Assembly: GCF_018305005.1 (NCBI RefSeq)
Contig: NZ_JAGQEG010000019.1
Location: 1-64,000 of the forward strand
DNA: 64,000 nucleotides
From: Collimonas silvisoli
GTDB taxonomy: Bacteria; Pseudomonadota; Gammaproteobacteria; Burkholderiales; Burkholderiaceae_D
Direction: 5' to 3'
A program made the translations under genes and the position numbers. The notes under the pieces were generated by a model, which saw only the letters and a list, made by a program, of their open reading frames with translations, searched no databases and was not told the origin of the DNA. This document shows, piece after piece, positions 24,345 through 32,815 of the stretch. Every line of letters starts with the position of its first letter. Position 1 is the first letter of the stretch.

Positions 24345-25292
24345 CTAGAATTTGTGGCAGGTGCAATTACCCCAGCGATACAGATGCATTTTGTGGAAAA
24401 CGTTTTTGATCTCGTTCGGCACGCCGCCAAATAATACCTCGGCGGCGGTCAGGCCAAACACGCCCAGGCTGATCGACGGCTCCAGCGATACCACCGCGTG
24501 CCAGGTGCGCTTGGGAATAAACAGCGCATCGCCCGGTTCGACCCTTGCATACAAACCCTGCGTTTTTTCGAATTCCCTGAGTTTGTCGGACTGCTGATCC
24601 AGGCGCGAAATATTGATATCGCTCAAGATCGCACCCCAATCGTATTTCCGGGAAATGCACATGTGCGGTGTCTGCTCAGGCGGGAACAGGATGAATTCCT
24701 TGCTGCCGCGCACCTGGCAAAACCAGTTATGCGGAAAGTCGTAATGCAAACCGGTGACCGTGTTGGCCGGCCCCATGAAGACATATTCCCAGGTCCAGCG
24801 CCAGCCCGGCCACAGATCCTTGATCGAGAAATCATGGCGCAGCGCTGGAAACTCGTCGAGGATATTCCATTGCGCCAGGTACATGCGATCGGGCTGAAAC
24901 GATTGCATGTGCGACCAGTCGAGAAAAAATCGTTCGCCCGCCGCCAGTTGATGACGCCGCCGGTCCGGCAGCAAGCCGACATCGTCCGGCAAGGTGTTCC
25001 TGGCCAGCGTTGCCAGTTCCTGCAGATAGGGGCCGACCGGCATCACCGGCCGATGCCGGGTCTGGCCCTGTTCCACCAGGCCGTTTTGAAACTTCACCTG
25101 CGGTTCGGAACCGTCCTTGTAGCGCAGCGCCGCCATCTGTTCGAACGACCAGCTCTGCTGCGCCGGCCAGTTACGCAACGCGCCCTTGACCAGCAAGGGC
25201 CGGATGCGCGCGCCGAAACCGCCGTCGCGCTGCAGCTGCTCGGCATCGATCTGGTCGACTAACTGGAAGGAAGGACCGCGAATCGAAGTCAT
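24345..25292 (-). CDS. Cupin-like (JmjC-type) Fe(II)/2-oxoglutarate oxygenase
   Basis: 315 residues of the cupin_8 class. GLHYDFPHNWFCQVRGSKEF gives the His-x-Asp iron pair, and KRTWHAVVSLEPSIS supplies the second His. YARVEPGDALFIPK is the typical strand before it. Such enzymes hydroxylate proteins or small molecules; the substrate is not predictable. ATG at 25292 is chosen; an upstream in-frame start would add 18 residues before the conserved region. Confidence 0.8.
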   Translation of the reverse strand: MTSIRGPSFQLVDQIDAEQLQRDGGFGARIRPLLVKGALRNWPAQQSWSFEQMAALRYKDGSEPQVKFQNGLVEQGQTRHRPVMPVGPYLQELATLARNTLPDDVGLLPDRRRHQLAAGERFFLDWSHMQSFQPDRMYLAQWNILDEFPALRHDFSIKDLWPGWRWTWEYVFMGPANTVTGLHYDFPHNWFCQVRGSKEFILFPPEQTPHMCISRKYDWGAILSDINISRLDQQSDKLREFEKTQGLYARVEPGDALFIPKRTWHAVVSLEPSISLGVFGLTAAEVLFGGVPNEIKNVFHKMHLYRWGNCTCHKF

Positions 25293-25567
25293 ATGCGAGT
25301 AAAAATATGAAATAAAAAATCTGAAGGAAACCGGAGATTCCCGCACGTTATGCGAGCCTTGAGGCGGCGGGAATCCGCTAGTTTAGCAGGATGCCAGAGA
25401 ATTTTTCTGCAGCGATTTTCTCTCCACGGCTTGCTTGTTCCGTCTCTTAAAAATTACGTATAGATCGTTCGGTAATAGTCCGGCAGGATCCTGTGCAAGG
25501 TCAGCCTTCCCTTTACGATGAGCACCCCCGGCAGTGGAGTGAAATTTAAAAAATGCGAAAAACCCGC
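25293..25567. other. Gene-free stretch downstream of the terminators
   Basis: No gene is supported. A leftward frame at 25383-25586 runs through the terminator sequence and lacks a ribosome site. The cupin gene promoter should be near 25300-25350. Confidence 0.4.
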
Positions 25568-25601
25568 AAAAAAACCGCGCTCTCATGACGAGATCGCGGT
25601 T
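25568..25601 (-). terminator. Second leftward intrinsic terminator
   Basis: AACCGCG pairs with CGCGGTT, the inner part GATCTC/GAGAG adds to the stem, and seven T follow. It lies 30 bases downstream of the sRNA terminator at 25632, giving a tandem terminator that insulates the cupin gene. Confidence 0.8.
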
Positions 25602-25631
25602 AACCGATGCCGGGGCAACGGAGGGAGACCG

Positions 25632-25700
25632 AAAAAAAAGCCCGCCACCTTACGGCAGCGGGCAAAATATCAACATAGGAGAGGATAGGCTCCGATAGAC
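25632..25700 (-). ncRNA. Candidate small RNA with C-rich anti-Shine-Dalgarno motif (2)
   Basis: Leftward. TAGAAT at 25707-25712 can serve as -10; the -35 is weak. The 5' part contains ATCCTCTCCTATG. The 3' end is GCCCGC...GCGGGC followed by eight T (25632-25663), with loop CCGTAAGGTG against CCGCAAGGTG in the candidate at 22130. Length (about 69 against 67), order and stem are alike, so the two look like members of one sRNA family. Confidence 0.6.
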
Positions 25701-25848
25701 GGCTTTATTCTAGTGAGAATTGGAAACTGCCACACCTGTCAGATTTAACAGGTTTACAAATCAGAAATCCTGACAATCATGTTAATTATGGCAACATCTC
25801 TCTCCATATTTTGATTAATCACCGCCGGTAACTGAAGACGACGTCGAC

Positions 25849-25944
25849 GTGAAAACCTTTTCATTTTCCGATCTGGAAGCAGCCATCGATCATGCAGCGC
25901 AGATGCAGGGATTGCAGGCTACGGTGGCGTTGATTGCGCAATGA
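25849..25944 (+). CDS. Doubtful 31-residue ORF or gene remnant
   Basis: GTG start, then KTFSFSDLEAAIDHAAQMQG and a short hydrophobic end. No clear ribosome site or family. Could be the tail of a lost gene. Confidence 0.2.
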   Translation: MKTFSFSDLEAAIDHAAQMQGLQATVALIAQ

Positions 25945-25983
25945 AATCGATGACTGTAAAGCTAGCCGCGGCTCAAGCGGCGG

Positions 25984-26388
25984 CTAGCGGACCATGCCAT
26001 TCGCCAGAAACTCGCGCCACGGCTCGAAATATTTTTCGCGCCAGCCGATCTTGACCTCCTCGTAATCCTGATCCGGCACATCCAGATGCACCAGCTCTAT
26101 GCGCCCATGTTCGCCCTGCGGGTGAAATGACAGGATCAGGATCGAGTCTGGATCGTCCGCCGTAAACGCCGGTGAACGCCAAGTCTGCACGATCAAGCGC
26201 GGCTTGACCACCTGCAGCATGACCCCGGTCAGGGCGCCGTCGAATGCCTCGAATTCAGCACCGGCTTCTGCGCCGATGGTGACCGGCAGACCGGTGATGG
26301 CCTGATGCTGTACCGGATCCACGTACATATCGAACAGCGCTTCGGGAGAGGCTTTCAAGACTACCGTTTTATAAATCACATTGCGCAT
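25984..26388 (-). CDS. SRPBCC (AHSA1/START-like) protein
   Basis: 134 residues. IYKTVVLKASPEALFDMYVD is the usual first strand of the AHSA1 group, GAEFEAFDGALTG and LIVQTWRSPAF follow, and the long C-terminal helix ends EPWREFLA. The fold binds hydrophobic ligands or, in eukaryotic Aha1, Hsp90; bacterial ligands are mostly unknown. Complete single domain. Confidence 0.82.
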   Translation of the reverse strand: MRNVIYKTVVLKASPEALFDMYVDPVQHQAITGLPVTIGAEAGAEFEAFDGALTGVMLQVVKPRLIVQTWRSPAFTADDPDSILILSFHPQGEHGRIELVHLDVPDQDYEEVKIGWREKYFEPWREFLANGMVR

Positions 26389-26527
26389 GCTGGTTCTTCC
26401 TGCTGTAAGTAAGGCATCAGGTCAACAAGCGCCATGACAAATCAGGGTCTCTTCTGTAAATGGCGCACAAGGAACTCCGGAGCAACTTCAAACACCGGCA
26501 CAAAACTTTACCTCATTTTCGGAAAAC

Positions 26528-26752
26528 TCATTTCATCGCACGCCGCATGCCCACATACAAGGCTTCCACCTTCTCGCGCGCCCACTCGGTCTTGCGCAAA
26601 AATGTTAGGCTGGATTTGACGCTAGGATCGCTCTTGAAACAGCGGATGTCGATGCGCTGCCCCAATCCGTCCCAGCCGTAATGGGCTACCAGTTCCGTCA
26701 GCATCGCCTCCAGCGTGACGCCGTGCAAATGATGATGTGTGTTTTGTGTCAT
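26528..26752 (-). CDS. VF530 family DNA-binding protein
   Basis: 74 residues. [40 protein letters not shown] and [14 protein letters not shown] are the signature of the VF530 (DUF2132) family, small helical proteins reported to bind DNA. Stand-alone gene, 139 bases from the SRPBCC gene on the same strand. Cellular role unknown. Confidence 0.88.
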   Translation of the reverse strand: MTQNTHHHLHGVTLEAMLTELVAHYGWDGLGQRIDIRCFKSDPSVKSSLTFLRKTEWAREKVEALYVGMRRAMK

Positions 26753-26882
26753 GCGTTTCTCACGTCAATTCTCGATCAAGGTTCAAGCCGACATTTTACG
26801 GTGCGCCGCTCGTCTCCACACAGTATTAAAGTTTTTGGAAATTCTGTCGTTATCTGAATGACAGCTACCCTGAAAGAAAATC

Positions 26883-27227
26883 ATGATTTCGAAAGTCGGC
26901 CAGGCTCACGGTTCAGGCCAGTCCACCGCCAGCATTGCTTCTCAAATTGCGGCGTTGCAAAAGCAACTTGCCGGACTGCAAAAACAACTGGTTTCAGCGC
27001 TCAAGGAAGTGCCGGCGCAAGATGAACTCAAATTAGCCGATTTGCGGGTAAAAATGCTGCAACAGCAGATCACCTCGATTGAAAGTGAAATCAGCCGGCT
27101 GAGCCAAATGGCGGCGGCGCCTGAGCTGCAGGATGGCTTGCAAAGCGTACAAAAGACGTTGCAAGACAAGCAGAAGCAGAAACATCCGGCGTCGTCTGCT
27201 GGCGCCAACGTAGATCTGTATATCTGA
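26883..27227 (+). CDS. FlxA-like coiled-coil protein
   Basis: 114 residues, Gln/Lys/Leu-rich. Two heptad regions (IASQIAALQKQLAGLQKQL, and QQQITSIESEISRL) fit the FlxA-like family. E. coli flxA is flagellar sigma factor dependent, but no flagellar gene is nearby and no FliA promoter was identified. Role unknown. Confidence 0.7.
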   Translation: MISKVGQAHGSGQSTASIASQIAALQKQLAGLQKQLVSALKEVPAQDELKLADLRVKMLQQQITSIESEISRLSQMAAAPELQDGLQSVQKTLQDKQKQKHPASSAGANVDLYI

Positions 27228-27233
27228 TGCAAG

Positions 27234-27263
27234 CCTTGTCCGGCGCCGCATTGCCGGGCAAGG
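27234..27263. terminator. Hairpin between convergent genes
   Basis: CCTTG(T)CCGGC pairs with GCCGG(G)CAAGG around a short loop. It lies between the flxA-like and GDSL genes, which converge. No T-run. Confidence 0.45.
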
Positions 27264-27278
27264 ACCGGTCAGTAAGAA

Positions 27279-28481
27279 CTAGGGCTTCAGGTTGCCATTG
27301 TAAAAAGCGGTAACTGCATCAGCCAGCAATTTGTGAGTGTGGGTGGTGGGATGCAAGGTATCCCAGAACACATAACTATCCGGATTGCTGCACCGTGAAC
27401 GCGCGGTCTGGGTGCTCAGATAGTTGGTGCTGGAATCGGTATTGATGTTCAGGCAGGACTGGGTAGTATTGCTGACCTGATAGTTGGCCGGATTGCTCAG
27501 CAAATCGTTGAACAGCGCATAGCTGTCGAACAACTGGATATGCAGGCTGGCGCCGTATTGCGCCTGCAAAGAACTGACCAGCGCAGCCAGCCGCGTATTC
27601 AAATCGATCACCTGCGCTGCTACCGTCGGACCGGTGGTCTTGATCGTGAACACTGGCGCCTTGGAAACGTCGGGTAGCTTGAGCAGCAGGATATTCCTGG
27701 CGCCAGCCTGGATCAGATTCTGCAATGCCTGGGTTTCGCCGCTGATCACCTGATCGACCGTGCTGTTGTAATTGACCAGATCATTGCCGCCGATGAGCAG
27801 GGTAAACAAGGTATTTTGCGGCTGGTAATTCTGCGCCTTCTGCATGTATTGGGTGAACGATTGCACTTGCTGGATCACGCCAGGGATCACCAGATTCTGG
27901 GTACTCACGCCAGCGCCGCCGATGGCCCAGTTATACAAGGGAAGTTGCAGATTGTCGGCCAGGTACTCGACCCAGTTCTTGCCATTGCTGAAACGGCCGA
28001 GGAACCAGCTGCCGGAATTAGGCAGCTTCCATTGCGAGGCGTTGTAGACGTTCTGAGTATCGGACAAGCTGTCGCCAAACGCCACTATCTTGTTGATGCC
28101 GTTCTGGATCACGCTGTCGGTAGTCCACACGGTGTAGTTGAACGACAGCGCATTGTCGGCCGCCGCCGCCATCGCCACCGGCTGGCTGACGCCCTTGGCC
28201 GTCAGCGTGCTTTGACATACCGATTGCAGCGTACTTTGCGCGACATCGCTGTAAAACATGTTTTCCCAATTGAGCAAGCCGCCCGCCCACCAATAACCGT
28301 TGATGCGGTAATAATCGCCGCTGGACGGATCCAGCCCCCAGACGTAGGTGGTAGCCGGCTTGGTCGGATCGCTGCCGGTGCGGTACCAGCAGCGCAGATA
28401 GGTGTAGGTACTGGCGCTGACGGCGTTGGTTGCCGCAGCCATGCTGCGCGCAGCCGGCTTTTGCGCCGGTTGTTTCAGCAA
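27279..28481 (-). CDS. SGNH/GDSL hydrolase (lipase/acyltransferase class), start uncertain
   Basis: About 400 residues. FGDSLSDTQNVY (nucleophile Ser138), IGGNDLV (block III) and DTLHPTTHTH (block V Asp/His) define the GDSL family. The N-terminal ~130 residues (RCWYRTGSDPT..TYVWGLDPSSGDYYRINGYWW) resemble the extension of thermolabile haemolysin/lecithinase-type esterases. Such proteins are exported, but no signal peptide is encoded. The frame opens after a TAA at 28515-28517 and has no ATG, only TTG at 28481. The 5' end is probably damaged by a frameshift or translation starts at a non-standard codon. Confidence 0.75.
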   Translation of the reverse strand: MLKQPAQKPAARSMAAATNAVSASTYTYLRCWYRTGSDPTKPATTYVWGLDPSSGDYYRINGYWWAGGLLNWENMFYSDVAQSTLQSVCQSTLTAKGVSQPVAMAAAADNALSFNYTVWTTDSVIQNGINKIVAFGDSLSDTQNVYNASQWKLPNSGSWFLGRFSNGKNWVEYLADNLQLPLYNWAIGGAGVSTQNLVIPGVIQQVQSFTQYMQKAQNYQPQNTLFTLLIGGNDLVNYNSTVDQVISGETQALQNLIQAGARNILLLKLPDVSKAPVFTIKTTGPTVAAQVIDLNTRLAALVSSLQAQYGASLHIQLFDSYALFNDLLSNPANYQVSNTTQSCLNINTDSSTNYLSTQTARSRCSNPDSYVFWDTLHPTTHTHKLLADAVTAFYNGNLKP

Positions 28482-28537
28482 TTGTTCTTTAGAGAGAGGT
28501 CCGGCGCACGTCGCTTAACTGCCGCCGGCTATAGGCG

Positions 28538-28579
28538 AATGGCGTTTTCCATCGAAGCAAACGATAGCAAAACGCCATT
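28538..28579. repeat. 11-bp inverted repeat upstream of the GDSL gene
   Basis: AATGGCGTTTT (28538-28548) and AAAACGCCATT (28569-28579) are perfectly complementary around a 20-base loop. It lies in the leader of the GDSL gene and could be an operator or an RNA hairpin. Confidence 0.5.
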
Positions 28580-28663
28580 ATTGATATACCCGTGACAATA
28601 TTGACACAAGGGAATTATTTCAATATGACAAAAACCGCTTTAAGACCTTTTCCTCTAATTCCA

Positions 28664-28745
28664 GGTTACCCACAGAAATTGTGGACAGTCCTGTTGATAA
28701 CTGCCAAGACTTCAGGCTATGTCATTGATACGTATAGCTTTTCTA
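28664..28745 (+). repeat. Interspersed repeat with DnaA-box-like words, copy B
   Basis: GGTTACCCACAGAAATTGTG, GACAGTCCTGTTGATAACT, then GGCTATGTCATTGAT and a TATAGCTTTT end. Same order as copies A and C. It lies upstream of the two-component operon. Confidence 0.75.
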
Positions 28746-28782
28746 TTGCTGCACAGCGTTGTTGCGCGAGCCGCCGGCAAGG

Positions 28783-28815
28783 TTTAAGAATCGTTTAATT
28801 CAATCCGGCTAAACT
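28783..28815 (+). promoter_or_regulatory. PmrA/QseB-type box and promoter of the two-component operon
   Basis: TTTAAG-AATCG-TTTAAT (28783-28799) is a direct repeat with 11-base phasing, the layout of PmrA/QseB-class sites. Ten bases after it lies TAAACT (28810-28815) as -10. The same arrangement precedes the protease gene at 30867. This suggests autoregulation. Confidence 0.65.
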
Positions 28816-28863
28816 GTCACGATTTCCGCTGTGTTGTTAGCGTGTTGTTAAGGAGCTGGTCCC

Positions 28864-29520
28864 ATGCGTTTGCTGTTGGTGGAAGACGATCTGATGGTGG
28901 GCGAAGCCGTGCGCAAGGGATTGCGCCAGGACGGTTTTGCCATCGACTGGGTGCAGGACGGCGCCGCGGCGCTGAGCGCGCTGGCGCAGGAAGATTACCA
29001 GTTGCTGCTGCTCGATCTCGGCCTGCCGAAAAAGAACGGCCTGGAAGTACTGAAATCGCTGCGTGCCGGCGGCAACCGGATTCCGGTACTGATCCTGACT
29101 GCGCGCGATGCGGTATCGGACCGGGTGGCCGGCCTCGACGGCGGCGCCGACGACTACCTGGTTAAACCGTTTGACCTGGAAGAACTGGCGGCGCGGATCC
29201 GCGCTCTGCTGCGGCGCCAGTCGGGACGCGCCGAACCGCTGATCGAACTGGGTCCGCTGACGCTTAATCCGGCCACCCATGAAGTCTTGCTGGAAGGCCG
29301 CCAGATCAACCTGTCGGCGCGTGAATTCGCCCTGCTGCGCGCCTTCCTGGATCGCCCCGGCGTGGTGCTGTCGCGTGCGCAACTGGAAGAAAAAATGTAC
29401 GGCTGGGACGACAGTATCGAAAGCAACGCGGTAGAAGTGTACATCCACGCCTTGCGTAAAAAGCTCGGCAGCGATTTCATCAAGAATGTGCGCGGCATCG
29501 GTTACATGGTGGCCAAATGA
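28864..29520 (+). CDS. OmpR-family response regulator (QseB/PmrA-like)
   Basis: 218 residues. Receiver domain with acidic pocket E7/D8/D9, phosphorylation site D51 (LLLLDLGLP), T79 and K101 (LVKPFD). The C-terminal winged helix (REFALLRAFLDRPGVVLSRA, NAVEVYIHALRKKLG, GIGYMVAK) is of OmpR/PhoB type, closest in look to QseB, PmrA and TctD. The stop overlaps the kinase start (ATGA). The box at 28783 suggests it controls its own operon. Confidence 0.9.
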   Translation: MRLLLVEDDLMVGEAVRKGLRQDGFAIDWVQDGAAALSALAQEDYQLLLLDLGLPKKNGLEVLKSLRAGGNRIPVLILTARDAVSDRVAGLDGGADDYLVKPFDLEELAARIRALLRRQSGRAEPLIELGPLTLNPATHEVLLEGRQINLSAREFALLRAFLDRPGVVLSRAQLEEKMYGWDDSIESNAVEVYIHALRKKLGSDFIKNVRGIGYMVAK

Positions 29521-30830
29521 GATCGAAGCCATCGATACGCAGGAGTTTGCTGTTATGGCTGGCAGTCGGCTTGAGCGGCGCCATTCTGATGGCTGGCATT
29601 GCCCTGTATTTCCAGGCGCGTGGCGAAGCCAACGAATTGTTCGATTATCAAATGCGCCAAATCGTCGCCTCCCTGCCACGCCAGGCGTTTTCGCCGATGA
29701 CTGAAAATGGCGATAGCGGGCCCGAACTGGATGACCAGATCATGATCCAGATCTGGGACAACACCGGCGTCGTCATCTATCACTCGCATGGGCAAGCCAG
29801 CTTGCCGCCGCAGGCCGAACTCGGCTTTACCAACGTCCGCCAGAGCAACGGCCTGTGGCGCGTCTACAGCGCGCAAATCGGCAATACCGTGGTGCAGATC
29901 GCCCAGCCGCAAAGCGCACGCAATCAGATCGCGGCGCAAATGGCGGTCAAGACCGTGACTCCCCTGCTGCTGCTGTTTCCGCTGCTTGGCATACTGATCT
30001 GGGTGGCGGTAGGCCGCGGACTGGCGCCGATCAAGCGTGCCGCGGCGGAAGTCCAGGCGCGAGACATGCATGCGCTGTCGCCGATTCCGGACGCCACGCT
30101 GCCGCGTGAGATCCAGCCCTTGACGCAAGCCCTGAACGATTTGCTGGCGCGCCTGGGACAATCCATCAATGCGCAACGCGCCTTCGTCGCCGACGCTGCG
30201 CACGAATTGCGCACGCCGCTGACCGCCCTGCGCCTGCAAGTCCAGCTGGCCGAACGCGCCGCCGACGACGGCGAACGGCAAGCGGCTTTCGGCGATCTGA
30301 AACAGGGGCTGGAACGCGCTACCCATCTGCTGCAACAACTGCTGACGCTGGCCCGCCAGGAACCCGGCGCCTTTGAACAAGCCCATGCCGAACTCGACTT
30401 GCGCGCACTGCTGCACAGCGTGATCGGCGACTTCGCGCTGAGCGCCCATGCGCGTCAGGTTGATCTTGGCATCAGCACGGAAACGGCGGCCAGCGTGACC
30501 GGCAACGCCGACGCCTTGCGCATCTTGTTCAACAACCTGATCGACAATGCCCTGCGTCACAGCCCTCCAGGCAGCAACATCGATGTCTCGATTGCCGCCG
30601 ACACCACAAGCGTCACGGTCACGGTAGAAGACGGTGGCCCGGGTATCCCCGAGGCTGATTTGCAGCGCGTGTTCGATCGTTTCTATCGCGCCGCCGACGG
30701 TCAGTCGCTGGCGCATGGCAGCGGCCTGGGACTGGCCATCGTCAAGCAGATCGCTGACGCTCATCAAGCCAGCGTCAGCTTGCAAAATACCGGACACGGG
30801 CTGCGCGCCAGCGTGCTCTTTGCGGTTTGA
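29517..30830 (+). CDS. Sensor histidine kinase (QseC/PmrB-like)
   Basis: 437 residues. Membrane helices near 12-31 and 146-166 enclose a periplasmic domain of about 115 residues (QseC-type 2CSK_N). The HisKA H box FVADAAHELRTPL gives H229. N box NLIDNALRHSPPG, G1 box DGGPGIP and G2 box GSGLGLAIVKQI follow. It should phosphorylate the regulator encoded just upstream. The ligand is unknown; QseC senses catecholamines and PmrB senses iron or acidity in other bacteria, so neither is assumed. Confidence 0.9.
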   Translation: MRSKPSIRRSLLLWLAVGLSGAILMAGIALYFQARGEANELFDYQMRQIVASLPRQAFSPMTENGDSGPELDDQIMIQIWDNTGVVIYHSHGQASLPPQAELGFTNVRQSNGLWRVYSAQIGNTVVQIAQPQSARNQIAAQMAVKTVTPLLLLFPLLGILIWVAVGRGLAPIKRAAAEVQARDMHALSPIPDATLPREIQPLTQALNDLLARLGQSINAQRAFVADAAHELRTPLTALRLQVQLAERAADDGERQAAFGDLKQGLERATHLLQQLLTLARQEPGAFEQAHAELDLRALLHSVIGDFALSAHARQVDLGISTETAASVTGNADALRILFNNLIDNALRHSPPGSNIDVSIAADTTSVTVTVEDGGPGIPEADLQRVFDRFYRAADGQSLAHGSGLGLAIVKQIADAHQASVSLQNTGHGLRASVLFAV

Positions 30831-30866
30831 CGATATATTGACGCCCTATTTTTTCCTTAGGCGGTT

Positions 30867-30899
30867 TTTAAGTTTACTTTAATTTTCCGTGTTTATGCT
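30867..30899 (+). promoter_or_regulatory. PmrA/QseB-type box and promoter of the protease gene
   Basis: TTTAAG-TTTAC-TTTAAT (30867-30883), then after ten bases TATGCT (30894-30899). Half-sites, 5-base spacer and distance to the -10 equal those at 28783. The protease is therefore a likely direct target of the neighbouring regulator. Confidence 0.65.
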
Positions 30900-30930
30900 G
30901 TGTGCTAGTTAATCTGCAAAGGAGCACAAC

Positions 30931-32430
30931 ATGCAACCTCAAACCCGTCAAACCTTCACCCGCAGCGCCATTGCCATCGCCGTCCTGGTGGTAGCCGGCG
31001 GCGCTTACCTGCATTCGAAGAGCAGCGATATCGGCATCGAAAACGCCAATGCGGCGATGGTGGCGCAGGCGGCGCCACCGGCCCCGGTGAGCAATGCTGC
31101 GCCCGCAATCGCAGTGGCCACCGATTTTTCCGGCATAGTCGAACGCTCCGGACCTGCCGTGGTGAACATCAGCGTCACCGGCAAAGCGAAACCGAGCGCA
31201 GTGGCTGACCAGGACGACGACTCCGACGGACTCGATCCTAACGATCCGTTCTCACAGTTTTTCAAACGCTTCGGTCCGCAACTGCAAATCCCCAGCCATC
31301 CGCAAATCATGCGCGGCGAAGGCTCCGGGTTCATCATCAGCGCCGACGGCCTGATCCTGACCAACGCCCACGTAGTCGACGGCGCGCAGGAAGTCACGGT
31401 CAAGCTGACCGACCGCCGCGAATTCAAGGCCAAGGTGCTGGGCTCCGACAAGCAGAGCGATATCGCCGTGATACGGATAGCCGCCAAAAACCTGCCGACG
31501 GTGCAGATCGGCAATCCGGCGCTGACCAAGGTGGGCGAACCGGTGCTGGCGATCGGCTCGCCTTACGGTTTTGAAAATACCGCCACCGCCGGCATCGTCA
31601 GCGCCAAATCGCGCTCCTTGCCGGACGATACTTATGTACCGTTCATCCAGACCGACGTCGCCGTCAATCCCGGCAACTCGGGCGGACCGCTGTTCAATAT
31701 CAAGGGCGAAGTGATCGGCATCAATTCGCAGATCTACAGCCAGACCGGCGGTTACCAGGGCCTGTCTTTTGCGATTCCTATCGATGTCGCCACCAAGGTT
31801 GAACAGCAACTGGTCAAGCACGGCAAGGTCACCCGCAGCCATCTTGGCGTCAGCGTGCAAGAGGTGAACCAGGCATTAGCGGAATCGTTCGGCTTGAAGT
31901 CTGCCGCAGGCGCGCTGGTCAGCTCGGTCGACAAAGGCAGCCCGGCCGACAAGGGCGGCCTGCAAGCCGGCGATGTGATCCTGCGCTTCAACGGCCAGTC
32001 TATCAATCACTCGTCTGACCTGCCGAGCCTGGTGGCTGACATCGCGCCGGGCACCAACAGCACCATCGAAGTCATGCGCGACGGCCAGGCCAAGACGCTG
32101 ACCGTCAAACTGACGGAAGCCGAAGCGTTGAGAACCGCAGGCAAGGATAATGGCGCCGCTTCGCAAGGACGGCTGGGGCTGGCCTTGCGCCAGCTGACGC
32201 CGGACGAACAGCAGCAGGTCGGCATCCGCGGCGGGCTGGTGGTGGAGGACGCGACAGGGCCGTCGGCGCTGGCCGGCATCCAGCGCGGCGATGTGATCCT
32301 GTCGCTCAACGGCAAGCCGGTCAACAGCGTCGAGCAGTTGCGCCAACTGGTGAGCAAGGCCGGCAAGAACGTGGCGCTGCTGGTGCAACGCGACAAAGAT
32401 AAAATCTTCGTGCCTTTGAATCTGGGCTGA
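30931..32430 (+). CDS. Do/DegQ-type periplasmic serine protease
   Basis: 499 residues. One N-terminal membrane or signal segment (AIAIAVLVVAGGAYL). Trypsin-like protease domain with H147 (LTNAHVVD), D177 (QSDIAVIR) and S250 (NPGNSGGPLF), then two PDZ domains (around 300-385 and 410-495). It degrades or refolds damaged envelope proteins. It follows the two-component operon and has a matching regulator box, so envelope stress control by that system is likely. The Asp-rich stretch DQDDDSDGLDPNDPF lies in the loop before the protease core. Confidence 0.93.
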   Translation: MQPQTRQTFTRSAIAIAVLVVAGGAYLHSKSSDIGIENANAAMVAQAAPPAPVSNAAPAIAVATDFSGIVERSGPAVVNISVTGKAKPSAVADQDDDSDGLDPNDPFSQFFKRFGPQLQIPSHPQIMRGEGSGFIISADGLILTNAHVVDGAQEVTVKLTDRREFKAKVLGSDKQSDIAVIRIAAKNLPTVQIGNPALTKVGEPVLAIGSPYGFENTATAGIVSAKSRSLPDDTYVPFIQTDVAVNPGNSGGPLFNIKGEVIGINSQIYSQTGGYQGLSFAIPIDVATKVEQQLVKHGKVTRSHLGVSVQEVNQALAESFGLKSAAGALVSSVDKGSPADKGGLQAGDVILRFNGQSINHSSDLPSLVADIAPGTNSTIEVMRDGQAKTLTVKLTEAEALRTAGKDNGAASQGRLGLALRQLTPDEQQQVGIRGGLVVEDATGPSALAGIQRGDVILSLNGKPVNSVEQLRQLVSKAGKNVALLVQRDKDKIFVPLNLG

Positions 32431-32469
32431 CGCCGCGCTAAAGCGCCACCACCGCAGGATGGGAAAACT

Positions 32470-32775
32470 ATGATCAAGCTGTCGAAAAACAATAATCTGT
32501 CGCAACACATCCTGCCCTCTTCCGCCACCATGATCGGCGTCTGCATTACCGCACTGTCGATTATCAAGCTCGCAAGATTCAGCGGGCTGGCGCTCTGGCT
32601 GAGCCACTTGCTGGCGCTCAACAGCCTGGTGTTCCTGACCAGCGGCGTGCTGTCCTACGCGGCGATGCGCTCCAACCAGAGCGCACGTCTAGAACAATAC
32701 GCCGACATCGCCTTCATCTTTGGCCTGATCCTGCTGAGCCTGGCTACCGTCTTCATGGCAGTAGTGATTGACTGA
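32470..32775 (+). CDS. Small membrane protein, three predicted helices
   Basis: 101 residues with hydrophobic segments around 18-36, 40-66 and 80-100 (FIFGLILLSLATVFMAVVI). No family recognised. Starts 39 bases after the protease stop and may be in the same transcript. Confidence 0.6.
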   Translation: MIKLSKNNNLSQHILPSSATMIGVCITALSIIKLARFSGLALWLSHLLALNSLVFLTSGVLSYAAMRSNQSARLEQYADIAFIFGLILLSLATVFMAVVID

Positions 32776-32815
32776 TTGATTGCCCCTTCCCTGATTGAAT
32801 TTTCATTCCCATCAA

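Noticed and set aside
25383-25586. 67-residue leftward frame
   Set aside because: Begins inside an intrinsic terminator stem and has no ribosome site or conserved features.
28592-28798. 68-residue rightward frame
   Set aside because: It reads through the interspersed repeat and the regulator box; a similar frame in copy C (32795-33010) arises only because the repeat is shared.
29553-30797. 414-residue leftward open frame opposite the histidine kinase
   Set aside because: Antisense shadow of a kinase gene with all motifs intact; low-complexity Arg/Gln-rich translation.
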